From Pseudonocardia bannensis (GTDB lineage Bacteria > Actinomycetota > Actinomycetes > Mycobacteriales > Pseudonocardiaceae): a stretch of 64,000 bases of DNA. The notes beneath the pieces were generated by a model. That model saw only the letters and a list, made by a program, of their open reading frames with translations. It ran no database searches and was not told the origin of the DNA. Where the stretch lies: the NCBI RefSeq assembly GCF_012911875.1, contig NZ_JAAXKZ010000009.1, positions 1 through 64,000 of the forward strand, written 5' to 3'. The translations under genes and the position numbers were made by a program. Of the stretch, positions 37,473-46,271 are shown piece by piece. Position 1 is the first letter of the stretch, and each line of letters starts with the position of its first letter.

Positions 37473-38276
37473 ATGATCAGTGCGCCCGACCTCCGTGGTC
37501 ACACCGTTCTCGCCCTGCACGCCCACCCCGACGACGAGGCGATCTTCACCGGCATCACGCTGCGCCGGCTCGCCGACGCCGGGGCCCGGATCGTCCTGGT
37601 TCTCGCCACCGGCGGTGAGCTGGGGGAGTCCCGGGTGCCGCTGGCGCCCGGCGAGACCGTCACCCGCCGGCGCATCGCCGAGCTCGAGCGCTCCGCCGCG
37701 CTGCTCGGGGTGTCCCGGCTGGTGTTGCTCGGGCACCGCGACTCCGGCCTGCCGGGCCGGCCCAGCGCGTCGCACGCCCGGGCGCTGGCCGCCGCCGACC
37801 CGCTGGCCCTGGCCAGCCGGCTCGCGGAACTGGTCGCCGCCGAGGGCGCGGGCACCGTGATCCACGACGACGAGCCCGGCATCTACGGCCATCCCGACCA
37901 CCGCGCCGCGGGCCGCATCGGCGCGATCGCCGCCGAGCTGACCGGCGCGACGAGCTACCGCATCACCGTCGACCGCGAGCACCTGCACGTGAGCGCCCGC
38001 GGGGCCCACCTGGTGCACGGTGCGGCCGACGCCGCCGCCGTCGGGTACGGCCGGGTCACCGCCGAGATCACGCTCGCGATCGAGGGCGACAGCGCGCACC
38101 TGGCCGCCAAGCGGGCCGCGATCACCGCGCACGCCAGCCAGGTCGACCCCGGTCAGGTCCCGGTCGGGGAGTTCGCCGCGGCCTACGGCTACGAGTGGTT
38201 CGTGCGCGAGGGCGGGCCGGGGGTGCTCGACCTGCTCGGCAACGCGCACCTGCTGGCCGGTGCGGCGACGGCCTGA
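37473..38276 (+). CDS. PIG-L family deacetylase (MshB/Mca-like)
   Basis: Zinc deacetylase of 267 residues with AHPDDEAIFTG as metal motif, GYGHPDH-like GIYGHPDHRAAG as the second metal site, and the LE-type core. In actinomycetes this fold includes MshB, the mycothiol pathway deacetylase, Mca, and other GlcNAc-type deacetylases. I cannot place it more finely. The upstream polycysteine leader would fit cysteine-linked control of a mycothiol-related enzyme. Confidence 0.85.
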   Translation: MISAPDLRGHTVLALHAHPDDEAIFTGITLRRLADAGARIVLVLATGGELGESRVPLAPGETVTRRRIAELERSAALLGVSRLVLLGHRDSGLPGRPSASHARALAAADPLALASRLAELVAAEGAGTVIHDDEPGIYGHPDHRAAGRIGAIAAELTGATSYRITVDREHLHVSARGAHLVHGAADAAAVGYGRVTAEITLAIEGDSAHLAAKRAAITAHASQVDPGQVPVGEFAAAYGYEWFVREGGPGVLDLLGNAHLLAGAATA

Positions 38277-38513
38277 TCGGCGCGCCGCGACGAGCCGGGC
38301 CGGCACGGCTTCGAGCCCGCGTGGGCGGCTGCCGAACCCGGTCCGCACCGGTCTCGAACAGCGAGATCCAGTAGCGGCAGGCTCGGTCCAGGATCTCGCG
38401 GCCGCCCGGGCCCGCTCAACGCGAGCGGTGTCCGGTGGCGCAGGGTGAGGCCCGTCCCGGGGGGATGTCCGGCGGCCGCGATGGGCCCCGGTAGGCGACC
38501 GTAGGCTGCGGGA

Positions 38514-40157
38514 GTGGCCGCACCCACCGTCGACCCCGCCGCGGAGCCCACACCGGCCGCCCGCCCGTCCGCACGCAGCCGGCTCTCGTTCACCGCGCGC
38601 CTGCTGGCCGCGGCCACCGCGGGCGGACTGCTCTACCTCAGCTTCCCGCCACGCACCCTGTGGTGGCTGGCGCCCCTCGCGTTCGCCCTGCTCGGCACCG
38701 TCCTCCGGGGTGCGCGCGCCCGCGCCGGTCTCGGCTACGGGGTGCTGTTCGGGCTCGGGTTCCTCGTCCCGCTGCTGAGCTGGACCGGCGGGTACGTCGG
38801 CCCGCTGCCCTGGCTGGTGCTGGCGGCGTTCGAGGCGCTGTTCCTCGGCGTCGCCGGTGCCGGGATGGCCGTGGTCTCGCGGCTGCCCGTAGCGCCGCTC
38901 TGGGCCGCCGCGGTGTGGGTCGTCGGCGAGGCCGTCCGCGGCCGGGTGCCGTTCGGCGGTCTCCCGTGGGGCCGGGCCGGGTTCGGCCAGCCCGACGGCC
39001 CGTTGCTACCGGTCGCCGCCGTGGGTGGCGTCCCGCTGCTGTCCTTCGTCACGGTGCTGGCCGGGCTCGCGCTCGCCGAGACGGTCCGCCGGCTCGTCCG
39101 CCCGGAGCCAGGCACACCACGACGCGCCGCGGTGCTGCCCGCCGGGCTGGTGATCGCCGCCCTGCTCGCCGGCCCGCTGGCGGCGCTGGTACCGGCCACC
39201 CGCACCGGCCCGGACCGGGCCGTCACCATTGCGGCGGTCCAGGGCAACGTTCCCCGCCTGGGCCTGGACTTCAACGCGCAGCGCCGGGCCGTGCTCGACA
39301 ACCACGTCCGCGAGACCGAGCGGCTCGCCGCCGACGTCGCCGCGGGCCGCGCCCCGCGCCCCGATCTGGTGATCTGGCCGGAGAACTCCAGCGACATCGA
39401 CCCGTTGCGCAACGGCGACGCGGCCGCGCAGATCGACCGGGCCGCCGCCGCCGTCGGGGCGCCCGTTCTGGTGGGCACGGTCCTGCTCAACCCCGACGGC
39501 CGGACCACGAGCAACTCCGCGCTCGTGTGGGCGGCCGGGGCCGGTCCCGTCGAGCGCAACGACAAGCGCCGGGTCCAGCCGTTCGGGGAGTACCTGCCGT
39601 GGCGGTCGTTCTTCTCGCTGTTCTCCAGCTACGCCGACCGGGCCGGCTACTTCGTACCCGGGCCCGGGCCGGGGGTCGTCTCGATGGCCGGCGTGCCGGT
39701 GGGGGTGGCCATCTGCTGGGAGGTCGCGTTCGACGACCTGGTCGCCGAGAGCGTCGCGGCCGGGGCCACGGTGCTCGCCGTGCCGAGCAACAACGCCACG
39801 TTCGGCCTGTCCGAGATGACCTACCAGCAGCTTGCGATGTCCCGGGTTCGGGCCGTCGAACACGACCGCTCGGTGATCGTGGCGACCACCAGTGGGGTGA
39901 GCGCGACGATCACGCCCGATGGAACGGTCACAGCCGGCACGGGGCAGTTCGTGCCCGGAACCCTGGTCGGTCCGACCGTCTTGCGCAGCACCACTACGCT
40001 GGCAACCCGGTTGCGGTCGGTGCCCGAGTGGGTGCTGGCCGCATTAGGGGTGGCGGCGGTCGGTGTTGCGGGCCTCGGGGCCCGGCGCGGCCGCGGGAGG
40101 CCCGGTTCGGCGCCCGCGGCCCGACGGGACCAGGCAGGAGAGAACGAGGATGGCTGA
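38514..40157 (+). CDS. lnt: Apolipoprotein N-acyltransferase Lnt
   Basis: Lnt, 547 residues, which N-acylates lipoproteins on the outer face of the membrane. Several membrane helices are seen in residues 20-230, then a CN-hydrolase (nitrilase) domain with the catalytic triad Glu in IWPENSS, Lys in [12 protein letters not shown] and Cys in AICWEVAF. A final membrane segment follows. The first 40 residues are Pro/Ala-rich. TAGGCT at 38502-38507 is 6 nt before GTG 38514. It overlaps the ppm gene by 8 nt. Confidence 0.93.
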   Translation: MAAPTVDPAAEPTPAARPSARSRLSFTARLLAAATAGGLLYLSFPPRTLWWLAPLAFALLGTVLRGARARAGLGYGVLFGLGFLVPLLSWTGGYVGPLPWLVLAAFEALFLGVAGAGMAVVSRLPVAPLWAAAVWVVGEAVRGRVPFGGLPWGRAGFGQPDGPLLPVAAVGGVPLLSFVTVLAGLALAETVRRLVRPEPGTPRRAAVLPAGLVIAALLAGPLAALVPATRTGPDRAVTIAAVQGNVPRLGLDFNAQRRAVLDNHVRETERLAADVAAGRAPRPDLVIWPENSSDIDPLRNGDAAAQIDRAAAAVGAPVLVGTVLLNPDGRTTSNSALVWAAGAGPVERNDKRRVQPFGEYLPWRSFFSLFSSYADRAGYFVPGPGPGVVSMAGVPVGVAICWEVAFDDLVAESVAAGATVLAVPSNNATFGLSEMTYQQLAMSRVRAVEHDRSVIVATTSGVSATITPDGTVTAGTGQFVPGTLVGPTVLRSTTTLATRLRSVPEWVLAALGVAAVGVAGLGARRGRGRPGSAPAARRDQAGENEDG

Positions 40158-40917
40158 GCCCATGGGGCCAGTGCTGGTGGTGATCCCGACCTACAACGAG
40201 CGGGACAACCTCGGTCCGATCGTGGGGCGGTTGCATGCCGCGGTCCCCACCGCCGATGTCCTCGTCGTGGACGACGCCAGCCCCGACGGCACCGGTGAGC
40301 TGGCCGACGAGATGGCCGCCGCCGATCCCCGGATCCGGGTCCTGCACCGGACCGAGAAGGCCGGGCTCGGCGCCGCCTATCTGGCCGGATTCGGCGTCGC
40401 GCTGCAGGGCGAGCACCAGGTCGTCGTCGAGATGGACGCCGACGGGTCGCACGCCCCCGAGGACCTGCCCGCCCTGCTGGCGGCCCTGTCCGACGCGGAC
40501 CTCGTCCTCGGCTCCCGGTACGTCGAGGGCGGCGAGGTGCGCAACTGGCCGGCGCACCGGCAGTGGCTCTCCCGCGGCGGGAACCTGTACTCGCGCCTCG
40601 CGCTGGGGGTCGGCATCCGCGACATCACCGGCGGTTACCGGGCGTTCCGGCGGCAGGTCCTCGAGGAGCTCGATCTCGGTGAGGTCGCCTCGCAGGGCTA
40701 CTGCTTCCAGGTCGACATGGCGTGGCGTGCCGTGCAGGCCGGGTTCCGGGTGCGCGAGGTGCCGATCACCTTCGTGGAGCGCGAGCGCGGGACGTCGAAG
40801 ATGAGCGGCGCGATCGTGGGCGAGGCGCTGTGGCAGGTGACCCGCTGGGGGTTCGCGCACCGGTTCCGCCGTCTCCGGCGCGACCAGCCGGTCACCGAGG
40901 ACCGGGCCGGCGCCTGA
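40150..40917 (+). CDS. ppm: Polyprenol-phosphate mannosyltransferase (Ppm1-type)
   Basis: GT2-family glycosyltransferase of 255 residues. The GT-A fold shows [29 protein letters not shown] and [11 protein letters not shown]. It makes polyprenyl-phosphomannose, the donor for lipoglycan and protein mannosylation. In Mycobacterium tuberculosis the Lnt and Ppm functions sit in one protein; here they are two genes overlapping by 8 nt. ATG 40150 is chosen over in-frame readings within lnt because it begins the family's [17 protein letters not shown]. Ends before a strong terminator. Confidence 0.93.
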   Translation: MAEPMGPVLVVIPTYNERDNLGPIVGRLHAAVPTADVLVVDDASPDGTGELADEMAAADPRIRVLHRTEKAGLGAAYLAGFGVALQGEHQVVVEMDADGSHAPEDLPALLAALSDADLVLGSRYVEGGEVRNWPAHRQWLSRGGNLYSRLALGVGIRDITGGYRAFRRQVLEELDLGEVASQGYCFQVDMAWRAVQAGFRVREVPITFVERERGTSKMSGAIVGEALWQVTRWGFAHRFRRLRRDQPVTEDRAGA

Positions 40918-40949
40918 CGGCGCGTCGGCCGGACACGGTCAGGACACGA

Positions 40950-40990
40950 CGAAGAAGCCGGGCCCCACGGGAGGTGGCCCGGCTTCTTCG
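40950..40990. terminator. Bidirectional intrinsic terminator between ppm and rbpA
   Basis: A perfect 15-bp stem (CGAAGAAGCCGGGCC and GGCCCGGCTTCTTCG) with an 11-nt loop lies between the convergent ppm and rbpA genes. The A-rich left and T-rich right flanks let it work in both directions. This is the strongest terminator in the window. Confidence 0.9.
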
Positions 40991-41010
40991 ACGTTCGGTG
41001 TGTCAGGAGA

Positions 41011-41352
41011 TCAGGCGATCTCCGCGCGGCGCTCGCGCAGGAGCTCGAGACGCTCGGAGAGCAGCTCCTCCAGCTCGGCCACCGAGCGGCGCTCCAGGAG
41101 CATGTCCCAGTGCGTGCGCGGCGGCTTGGCCTTCTTCTCCTCGGGCTCAACGCCGTCGATCCGCTTACCCATGCCACCTTGCGGCGACTCCCACGTGGCC
41201 GGCGCCTCGGCGTCGTTGGCGAAAGGCACCTCGAACTCATGGCCGTTCGGTGACACATAGCGGACGATCTGCCGCGGCGCGAGGTCGTGGTTGCGGTCGG
41301 TCTCGTAGCTGACAGCCCCGAGCCGGCTGCCACGGAGCACGCGGTCGGCCAT
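41011..41352 (-). CDS. rbpA: RNA polymerase-binding protein RbpA
   Basis: RbpA, 113 residues, binds the primary sigma factor and RNA polymerase and raises promoter opening in actinobacteria. Visible: the N-terminal tail MADRVLRGSRLGAVSYETDRNHDLAPRQIVRYV, the core RbpA domain, and the C-terminal sigma-interacting helix WDMLLERRSVAELEELLSERLELLRERR. The whole protein contains no cysteine, so it cannot use the Cys/His zinc site known in Streptomyces RbpA. A sigmaR-type promoter lies 66 nt upstream. The gap 41353-41677 holds that promoter and no gene I can support. Confidence 0.95.
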   Translation of the reverse strand: MADRVLRGSRLGAVSYETDRNHDLAPRQIVRYVSPNGHEFEVPFANDAEAPATWESPQGGMGKRIDGVEPEEKKAKPPRTHWDMLLERRSVAELEELLSERLELLRERRAEIA

Positions 41353-41418
41353 GCGTCATCCTCCCGTTCACAATGCCGAGGGAGCCTCCCTCGACGTCAC
41401 AACATCAGTACGGGGTGT

Positions 41419-41445
41419 AACGTCTGCGGAGCAGCCGTCATTCCC
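41419..41445 (-). promoter_or_regulatory. SigmaR/SigH-type promoter of rbpA
   Basis: On the minus strand GGGAAT (41440-41445) is followed after 18 nt by GTT (41419-41421), the GGAAT-N18-GTT pattern of SigR in Streptomyces and SigH/SigE in mycobacteria. The GTT lies 66 nt upstream of the rbpA ATG. rbpA is a known sigmaR target in Streptomyces coelicolor, so this is probably a conserved disulfide-stress promoter. Confidence 0.75.
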
Positions 41446-41677
41446 GCCGAAGGGTTGACCACTGACGGTGTCGGCTTCGCAGTCGACACCGGGTTCGTGG
41501 CCGCCCCGACTGGTGAGTGTCCCCCATCTAGCCCCCTCGCACACGCGCATGTGACGTGTCAGCCAGATGTGAGTTAGGTCACCACTCGCGCGCGAGCTGT
41601 TTACATGAGCGCCGAATGCGCGTAACCGAGCCGCCCCGGCCGGGCTCCCGGTCATAGGGCGCGATCCGGACGAGCGG

Positions 41678-43000
41678 TCACGAGTCGGGTGCCGGGGGCC
41701 GGACGGGCCACAGCGCGACCAGCCCGGCGGCGAGCACGATCAGGATGCCGACGATGCCGGCGCGGTCCGAGCCGAACAGGAAGGTGAACAGCCCGACCAG
41801 GGTCGGCGCGAGGAACGACACCGCGCGTCCGGTGGTCGCGTACAGGCCGAACATCTGGCCCTCCTGTCCGGGCGGGGTCAGCCGGGCGAGGTAGGTGCGC
41901 GAGGAGGACTGCGCCGGTCCGACGAACAGGCACAGGCCGAGACCGAAGATCCAGAACGCGGTCGGGCCGGACAGGAACAGCAACACGACACCGCAGACCA
42001 GCATGCCGACCAGCGAGCCGACGACGACCGCCTTCGGCCCGGCCCGGTCGTCGATCCGGCCGGCGAGCAGGGCGCCGATGGCCGAGACGACGTTCGCCAC
42101 CACCCCGAAGACCAGGACGTCGCCCGCAGCGATCCCGTAGACGGTCACCGCCAGCACCGCGCCGAAGGTGAAGATCGCGGCCAGCCCGTCGCGGAACAGC
42201 GCGCTCGCAGCCAGGAAGTACACGGTGTGCGGGTTCGCCCGGTAGAGCTCCCGTAGATCGGTGAACAGCCGCCGGTAGGAGGCGGCCAGACCGAGCCGGG
42301 CAGCCCGGTCGGGCCGCGGCGGCGACTCCGGGACCGCGAACAGCAGCGGCAGCGCGAACAGCGCGAACCAGGCGGCGGCGACCAGCGCGACCAGCCGGAT
42401 GTTGAGCCCGCCCTCCGTGCTCACCCCGAGCAGGCCGCGAGTCGGGCCCTCGCCGGCGATGAGGCCGACGTAGACCGCGAGCAGCGCCACGATGCCGCCG
42501 AAGTAGCCCATCGCCCAGCCGAACCCGGAGACCCGGCCGATGGTGTGCGGGGTGGAGACCTGACGCAGCAGCGCGTTGTAGGACACCGACGCGAGCTCGA
42601 AGAAGATCGAGCCCAGCGCCAGCAGCACCAGACCCAGCCACAGGTAGGTGTACTCGTCGCGGACGGCGAACAGCCCGGCCATCGCGACGACGACCAGCGC
42701 CGTCCACACCCCGACCGAGCGACGCCGCCTGCCCCCGTCGGCGCGCTGACCGATCACCGGGGCGAGCAGCGCGATGAACAGCCCGGCGATGCCGAGCGAC
42801 CAGCCGAGCCAGCTGTTCGCGCTGATGCCACCGGGCAGGTCCGCGCCGACCGAGTCGGTGAGGTACACGGAGAAGACGAAGGTGAGGATGACGGCGTTGA
42901 ACGCGGCCGATCCCCAGTCCCACACCCCCCAGGCCAGAACCTGCCCGCGGGTGGCAGGCGCGTCGACGGTGTCCCCGGTCGACGCAGCAGCGGTGCTCAC
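41678..43000 (-). CDS. MFS transporter, UMF1/Atg22-like
   Basis: Membrane transporter of 440 residues with about 12 helices. WDWGSAAFNAVILTFVFSVYL at the N-terminus and FGWAMGYFGGIVALLAVY, FRDGLAAIFTFGAVLA and SSRTYLARLTPPGQEGQMFGLYATTGRAVSFLAP are the UMF1 (uncharacterised/Atg22-like) family blocks. Family members move amino acids or unknown solutes. GTG 43000 is chosen: ACAGT-containing TACAGT lies 6 nt upstream on this strand (43007-43012), a leaderless start; the open frame to 43042 is Arg-rich and probably untranslated. Same strand as GDPD and LigD. Confidence 0.85.
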   Translation of the reverse strand: MSTAAASTGDTVDAPATRGQVLAWGVWDWGSAAFNAVILTFVFSVYLTDSVGADLPGGISANSWLGWSLGIAGLFIALLAPVIGQRADGGRRRRSVGVWTALVVVAMAGLFAVRDEYTYLWLGLVLLALGSIFFELASVSYNALLRQVSTPHTIGRVSGFGWAMGYFGGIVALLAVYVGLIAGEGPTRGLLGVSTEGGLNIRLVALVAAAWFALFALPLLFAVPESPPRPDRAARLGLAASYRRLFTDLRELYRANPHTVYFLAASALFRDGLAAIFTFGAVLAVTVYGIAAGDVLVFGVVANVVSAIGALLAGRIDDRAGPKAVVVGSLVGMLVCGVVLLFLSGPTAFWIFGLGLCLFVGPAQSSSRTYLARLTPPGQEGQMFGLYATTGRAVSFLAPTLVGLFTFLFGSDRAGIVGILIVLAAGLVALWPVRPPAPDS

Positions 43001-43055
43001 GGCGCGACTGTAGCGGCGGGACCGGCGGTCCCGGGCCCTCACGCCGCGGCGGACC

Positions 43056-43865
43056 TCAGGCCGCCCACTCGCCGCGGTCGTGGAGCAGGTCGCGGAGCAG
43101 ATCGGGACGATCGGAGATCAGTCCGTCGGCGCCGAGGTCGAGCAGCTGGCCCATCTCCGCCCGGTCGTTCACGGTCCACACGTGGACCTCACGGGCCGAG
43201 GCGTGCGCGACGCGTAACAGGTCGGAGTCGACGACACGCAACGCCCCGAAGTGGTGCGGTAGCTGGGCGAGCCCGCCGTGCACCGGGGGCAGCACCGGCA
43301 ACCCCGACAGTGCGCCCAGCGGGCCGGGCAGCGCCTCGAGCCAGGCCCGGCTGCGCAGGCCGAACGCCGAGGTCTGGGCCATGGAGGTGAGCAACCGGTC
43401 GCCGCCGCCGGCGCGGGCCCGGCGCAGCCAGCGTTCGTTGTAGCCGCCGATGCAGACCCGGTCCCAGGCGTTGGTGCGCTCCAGCACCGCGAGCGTCGGG
43501 AGCACGACCGCGTCGGACTTCAGCTCGATCGTGATGCGGGTGTCGGGCAGCTCGGTGAGCACCTGTTCGAGCCGTGGGATCGGCTCGCGCCCGCTGACCC
43601 GGGCCCGTTCGATCTCCGTGGCGGGCATCCGGGCGAGTGCGCCCCGGCCGTCGGTGGCGCGGTCGAGGGTGCGGTCGTGGTGCACCATCGCGACCCCGTC
43701 GGCGCTGGCGTGCACGTCGAGCTCGAGGTAGGAGAACCCCTCGTCGACGGCCCGGCGGAACGCTGCGAGCGTGTTCTCGCAGCCGGCGAGCTCGTCGATG
43801 TGCCAGCCGCGGTGGGCGTAGGCCCGCGGGTAGGGGCCGTCGAAGTACGGGTGCACAGGTTGCAC
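43056..43865 (-). CDS. Glycerophosphodiester phosphodiesterase
   Basis: GDPD TIM-barrel enzyme of 269 residues, cleaves glycerophosphodiesters to glycerol-3-phosphate and an alcohol. Catalytic residues are clear: YAHRG, ENTLAAFRRAVDEGFSYLELDVHASADGVAMVHHD, ELK in IELKSD and the VHVWTVND strand. GTG 43865 follows a CACGCT box by 6 nt. It begins 26 nt after LigD and ends 55 nt before MFS. No signal peptide, so it is probably cytosolic. Confidence 0.9.
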   Translation of the reverse strand: MQPVHPYFDGPYPRAYAHRGWHIDELAGCENTLAAFRRAVDEGFSYLELDVHASADGVAMVHHDRTLDRATDGRGALARMPATEIERARVSGREPIPRLEQVLTELPDTRITIELKSDAVVLPTLAVLERTNAWDRVCIGGYNERWLRRARAGGGDRLLTSMAQTSAFGLRSRAWLEALPGPLGALSGLPVLPPVHGGLAQLPHHFGALRVVDSDLLRVAHASAREVHVWTVNDRAEMGQLLDLGADGLISDRPDLLRDLLHDRGEWAA

Positions 43866-43891
43866 CCGAGCAGCGTGCCAGCCCCGGTCGA

Positions 43892-45823
43892 TCAGGGGCG
43901 ACGGGGGAGGTGGGATCGAGCAGACGGATCGGTGAACAGCGGGGCGAGCAGGTCGCCGTGCTCGGCCAGCCGGGCGGGGATGTCCGGGATCGTGAAGACG
44001 AGATCGTCGGGGCGCCGGCAGCCGCGCACCTCGTCCCAGGTCAGGGGCGTGGCCACGGTCGGGCGGGCCCGCCCACGCAGCGAGTAGCTGGCGATCGTGG
44101 TCTTCGCCGGGTTGTTCTGGCTCCAGTCGACGAACACCTTTCCGCGCCGGCGTGCCCTGGCCATCACCGCGGTGACCTTCTGCGGCCACTCCGCTTCCAG
44201 CCGTTCGGCGACATCCCGGGCGAACTCGGAGGTCTGCTCGGCGCGCGAGACCTGCACGGGCAGGTAGAGCTGCATCCCCTTGCCGCCGCTGGTCCGCGGA
44301 TAGGCCTCGAGGTCGTCCTCGGCCACCAGCTCGGCGATGCGCTCGGCCACCCGGCAGCAGTCGACGATCGTCGCCCCCTCCCCGGGGTCGAGGTCGAAGA
44401 CCACCAGGTCGGGCGTGTGCCGCCCGCCGCGCGGACCGACCGTCCACTGTGGGACGTGCAGCTCCAGCGCGGCCAGGTTGGCAGCCCAGGCGAGGCCCTC
44501 GACGTCGTCGATGAGGGGGAAGTCGGCGGTCTCCGACCGCCCGCCGGGGGTCCCGACCCGCGCCGTGCGGATCCAGTCGGGGGCATGACGGGAGACGTCC
44601 TTCTCGAAGAACGACGACTTCTCCACGCCGTCGGGCCAGCGCACCATGGTCACCGGACGGTCCCGCAGGTGGGGCAGGATGACGTCGGCGACGGTCCAGT
44701 AGTGCTCCAGCACGTCCGCCTTGGTGGTGCCGGTCAGCGGGTACAGCACCTTGCCCGGGTTGGTCAGCTTCGCCCGCCCGACGCCCCCGGTGGCCCGCTC
44801 GGCCTGCTGCGGGCGGGGCTCGCGCGGAGCAGGCGGGGCACCGGTCGGGATCTCGACCCACTCCTTGGTGCGCCCGGGGGTGTAGGGCGAGTCGCCGCGT
44901 TTGGCGATCACCGCCGGCAGGCCCTGCTCGGCCGCGGCGGTGAGGACCTCCCGGCCGCCGCCGGGGTAGACCGGCGCGAGCCGCCAGTGCGGGCCCTTCA
45001 GCGGCAGTTCCTCGAGCAGCGCGCGGCGCTCCCGGAAGGGCAGCTCGGAACAGTCGCGGCCGTCGAGATGCAGGATGTCGCCGATCCACAGCTTCGCCGA
45101 TCGTGGCGGGTCGTCGGCGAGCTCGCCGTCGAGCAGCACCTGCGTCGCCCCCAGCGACGGGCCCAGCTCCCGGAGCTGGGGGAGCTCGGGGGTGAGGTCC
45201 GCGCCGTCGGCGTCGGTCACCCGAGCCCGGCCGCCCTCGACCCGGACGATCACCCGTTCACCGCCGAAACCGATCTGCAGCCACCAGCCGTCCCCGGCCG
45301 GCAACCGGCCCCCGGCGGGCAGCATTGGGGCGGCGTCGCGGGGGAGCGGGGCCCGATCCGGCCTCGGATCGGATCGGCGCACCAGCCAACCGTCCCGGCG
45401 GTCACCGTCGGTGCGGATGAAGACGTAGCGGCCGTCCGCCCGCTCACCGTGCAGCACGACCGCGACCTCGCGGTCGGACCATTTCTCGACGTCGTAGTCG
45501 CCGTGGTCCCAGATCGTCATCGTGCCGCCGCCGTACTCGCCGGCGGGGATCTCGCCGGAGAACTCCAGGTACTCCAGCGGATGGTCCTCGGTGCGGACCG
45601 CGAGCCGGACCGTGCCGGGTTCGGTGGGCAACCCCTTGGGCACCGCCCAGGAGACGAGGACGCCGCCACGCTCGAGGCGGACGTCCCAGTGCAGCCGCCG
45701 CGCGTGGTGCTCCTGAATCACGAATCGATGGTCACCGGCCACGCTGGGTGACGGATCGCCGTCCGGGACGGGCTCGGGTGTGCGCCGCGGATCGCGTTTG
45801 CGGCGGTACTCCTCGAGGGGCAC
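43892..45823 (-). CDS. LigD-like PE-(degenerate ligase)-polymerase protein
   Basis: Multidomain NHEJ-type protein, 643 residues, arranged PE-ligase-POL. Phosphoesterase residues 30-110 are intact (FVIQEHHARRLHWDVRLE with His40, His45, Asp47; EDHPLEYLEF). The middle, residues 175-327, aligns with the ATP-dependent ligase but motif I is QIGFGGER (residues 183-190): the lysine nucleophile is gone. Motifs IV (GLPAVIAKR) and V (WVEIP) are also altered. POL residues 350-640 keep Asp477 and Asp479 (FDLDPGEG) and DWSQNN; the His of the usual SGGKGxH motif is Gln (SGGKGMQ). So it likely primes, extends and trims ends but cannot seal. No ku gene lies nearby. Confidence 0.85.
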   Translation of the reverse strand: MPLEEYRRKRDPRRTPEPVPDGDPSPSVAGDHRFVIQEHHARRLHWDVRLERGGVLVSWAVPKGLPTEPGTVRLAVRTEDHPLEYLEFSGEIPAGEYGGGTMTIWDHGDYDVEKWSDREVAVVLHGERADGRYVFIRTDGDRRDGWLVRRSDPRPDRAPLPRDAAPMLPAGGRLPAGDGWWLQIGFGGERVIVRVEGGRARVTDADGADLTPELPQLRELGPSLGATQVLLDGELADDPPRSAKLWIGDILHLDGRDCSELPFRERRALLEELPLKGPHWRLAPVYPGGGREVLTAAAEQGLPAVIAKRGDSPYTPGRTKEWVEIPTGAPPAPREPRPQQAERATGGVGRAKLTNPGKVLYPLTGTTKADVLEHYWTVADVILPHLRDRPVTMVRWPDGVEKSSFFEKDVSRHAPDWIRTARVGTPGGRSETADFPLIDDVEGLAWAANLAALELHVPQWTVGPRGGRHTPDLVVFDLDPGEGATIVDCCRVAERIAELVAEDDLEAYPRTSGGKGMQLYLPVQVSRAEQTSEFARDVAERLEAEWPQKVTAVMARARRRGKVFVDWSQNNPAKTTIASYSLRGRARPTVATPLTWDEVRGCRRPDDLVFTIPDIPARLAEHGDLLAPLFTDPSARSHLPRRP

Positions 45824-45866
45824 TCGGCCAGGTTAAGGCCCGGCGGGGCGGAGGGTCGGAGGAGCC

Positions 45867-45890
45867 GGGTTCGCACTCTTGTGTGAACCC
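45867..45890. repeat. Palindrome in the LigD/bfd intergenic region
   Basis: GGGTTCGCAC at 45867-45876 and GTGTGAACCC at 45881-45890 form an inverted repeat with 9 of 10 pairs and a 4-nt centre. It is in the divergent gap between ligD and bfd, 10 nt upstream of the iron box. No gene ends here, so a terminator is unlikely. It may bind a second regulator. Confidence 0.4.
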
Positions 45891-45900
45891 CGATCGGCTG

Positions 45901-45919
45901 GCAGCATAGCCTCACCTAA
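45901..45919 (-). promoter_or_regulatory. IdeR/DmdR iron box upstream of bfd
   Basis: Read on the minus strand the 19-mer TTAGGTGAGGCTATGCTGC matches the IdeR/DtxR consensus TTAGGTTAGGCTAACCTAA at 14 of 19 positions, including TTAGGT and AGGCTA. It ends 21 nt before the bfd ATG, a normal operator position. Iron regulation of bfd fits the genes it precedes. Confidence 0.7.
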
Positions 45920-45940
45920 GCACGATGAAGGGTGACCTTG

Positions 45941-46138
45941 ATGTACGTGTGCATCTGCGCGGCCGTGACAGAGTCCCAGCTCCGATCCTGTATCGACGGG
46001 GGCGCTCGGACGGTCGAGGAGGTCGGCGATGCCTGCGGCGCCGGCACCGGCTGCGGTGGCTGCATGAACAGTGTCGACGTGTTCCTGGCTGCGGCGAACA
46101 GCCCATCGGACCTGGCCGGACTGCCGCTCAGCGCCTGA
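45941..46138 (+). CDS. bfd: Bacterioferritin-associated ferredoxin Bfd
   Basis: Bfd, 65 residues, with Cys4, Cys6, Cys38 and Cys41 for one 2Fe-2S cluster (MYVCICAAVTE and GAGTGCGGC), numbering identical to E. coli Bfd. It passes electrons to bacterioferritin to free stored iron. ATG 45941 is preferred because it begins the conserved MYVCIC and has AAGGG 9 nt upstream; a GTG at 45932 would add three residues. An iron box lies just upstream and bfr is 133 nt downstream. Confidence 0.93.
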   Translation: MYVCICAAVTESQLRSCIDGGARTVEEVGDACGAGTGCGGCMNSVDVFLAAANSPSDLAGLPLSA

Positions 46139-46271
46139 TCCGACCGGCGCGTAGATCAACGCCTGAGGCCCGCCTAGCCTTTCCAGAGTCCGTCCTTCCT
46201 ATTGGCCTCCCTGCCGTCGCCGCTACGGTCTGTGTTTCCCCATCGGACCGTTCGACAAGGCGAGGGTCAGC

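Noticed and set aside
44270-44290. Loss of polymerase activity in LigD because of SGGKGMQ
   Set aside because: The catalytic aspartates are intact and Gln at this place may occur in other actinobacterial LigD-like proteins, so inactivity is not claimed.
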